From assembly GCA_938010625.1 (NCBI GenBank), contig CALLVJ010000192.1, forward strand, positions 1-5,363: a stretch of DNA of 5,363 nt. The letters run 5' to 3'. Positions 5,093 to 5,363 of the stretch are shown here, one piece after another. Each line of letters opens with the position of its first letter. Position 1 is the stretch's first letter. The notes under the pieces are model-generated. The model saw only the letters and a program-made list of their open reading frames with translations. It made no database searches and was not told where the DNA came from. This DNA is from an uncultured Stomatobaculum sp. (GTDB lineage: Bacteria > Bacillota > Clostridia > Lachnospirales > Lachnospiraceae). Position numbers and translations under genes: made by a program.

Positions 5093-5363
5093 AGCGCGCC
5101 TTCTACGTTTTCCCGTATCTTCAAGGCATCTGCCGGCGTCGCTGTCACGCGGTCGTCAATCACTGTGCCGTCCGGCAGTACTTCGCCCGCTTCATTCGAT
5201 ACCAGCAGATTCACCGGAAAATGCACGGCTGCCTTGCACTGCAGTTTTAGCTGATCTGTCCAGTAGGCATACGCCGTGAGCGCGCCAAAGCTCCCCCTCT
5301 TAGCGGTATGCTCGCCGCAAGATTGTTCTAACAGAACGTCTGTCTCCAAAGAATAAAGCACCC
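5089..5363 (-). CDS. Short AYWTD-motif (SipW-cognate type) protein, 5' end outside window
   Basis: The frame is open from the window edge to TGA at 5089-5091, about 90 codons; GTG at 5361 is merely the first possible start inside the window and need not be real. The recognisable element is TAYAYWTDQLKLQCKAAVHF (AYWTD encoded by 5254-5268), followed by PVNLLVSNEAGEVLPDGT. This resembles the signal-peptide end and first strand of small SipW-dependent exported proteins. Only ~55 residues follow the motif, so the mature product would be short. The 4-nt overlap with the signal peptidase gene places it in the same operon, a natural position for a substrate or minor fibre component (compare TapA in Bacillus, by position only). 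Oddly, the residues just before AYWTD (SCGEHTAKRGSFGALTA) are not a hydrophobic core, so the export signal is not visible. A frameshift near the GGGGG run at 5293-5297, an error, or a non-canonical protein are possible. Confidence 0.62.
   Translation of the reverse strand, partial: VLYSLETDVLLEQSCGEHTAKRGSFGALTAYAYWTDQLKLQCKAAVHFPVNLLVSNEAGEVLPDGTVIDDRVTATPADALKIRENVEGAL

Noticed and set aside
5325..5337. Short inverted repeat GTTCT-AAC-AGAAC near the window end
   Set aside because: Only 5 bp per arm, inside an open coding frame; expected by chance at this length.
1..5363. CRISPR arrays, tRNA/rRNA genes, insertion sequences, toxin-antitoxin pairs
   Set aside because: No direct repeat series, no tRNA-like or rRNA sequence, no transposase motif and no terminal inverted repeats were seen; the AT-rich end below position 90 is too short to identify as an element.

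Overview
The window looks like a chromosomal segment of a moderately GC-rich member of the Clostridia, most likely a Lachnospiraceae-type Firmicute. The evidence is the S21 protein with its lysine/arginine-rich tail, the rpsU - phoH - ybeY order that is common in Firmicutes, strong purine-rich ribosome binding sites, and a TasA/SipW-type secretion cluster. It is a small stretch whose two ends both cut through genes. Every supported gene lies on the minus strand, so transcription runs from high to low coordinates. No gap between genes exceeds 200 bases.

Upstream block (5363 to 2778), an apparent operon. It begins with the 3' part of a small protein carrying the AYWTD motif of SipW-type secreted substrates. 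That gene overlaps by 4 nt with a 397-residue SipW-like (ER/archaeal-type, Ser-His) signal peptidase I, which has an unusually large multi-spanning N-terminal membrane region. Next comes a 362-residue protein with two membrane segments, of the kind classed as DUF5305. An imperfect hairpin with a six-U tract closes the block (2712-2755).

Middle gene (2644 to 1652). A 330-residue TasA/camelysin-like protein has a signal peptide ending in GYAYWTD. It is followed by a strong 17-bp-arm hairpin (1574-1616). It is the obvious client of the peptidase just upstream. Together these genes resemble the tapA-sipW-tasA matrix-fibre arrangement of Bacillus, with a DUF5305-like protein and a short AYWTD protein in place of TapA.

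Housekeeping block (1528 to 1). A near-consensus sigma-A promoter (1501-1528) drives rpsU (ribosomal protein S21). A perfect 13-bp hairpin separates rpsU from phoH, a PhoH-family ATPase. phoH overlaps the start of ybeY (rRNA maturation endoribonuclease) by 4 nt. Only about the first 28 residues look like YbeY. Below about position 90 the DNA drops to roughly 21% G+C and the translation stops resembling YbeY, so the window end may be a chimeric or inserted junction.

The most interesting content is the secretion cluster. It combines a peptidase with an undescribed-looking polytopic N-terminal region, a DUF5305-like membrane partner and two AYWTD proteins, one of which lacks a visible signal-peptide core.
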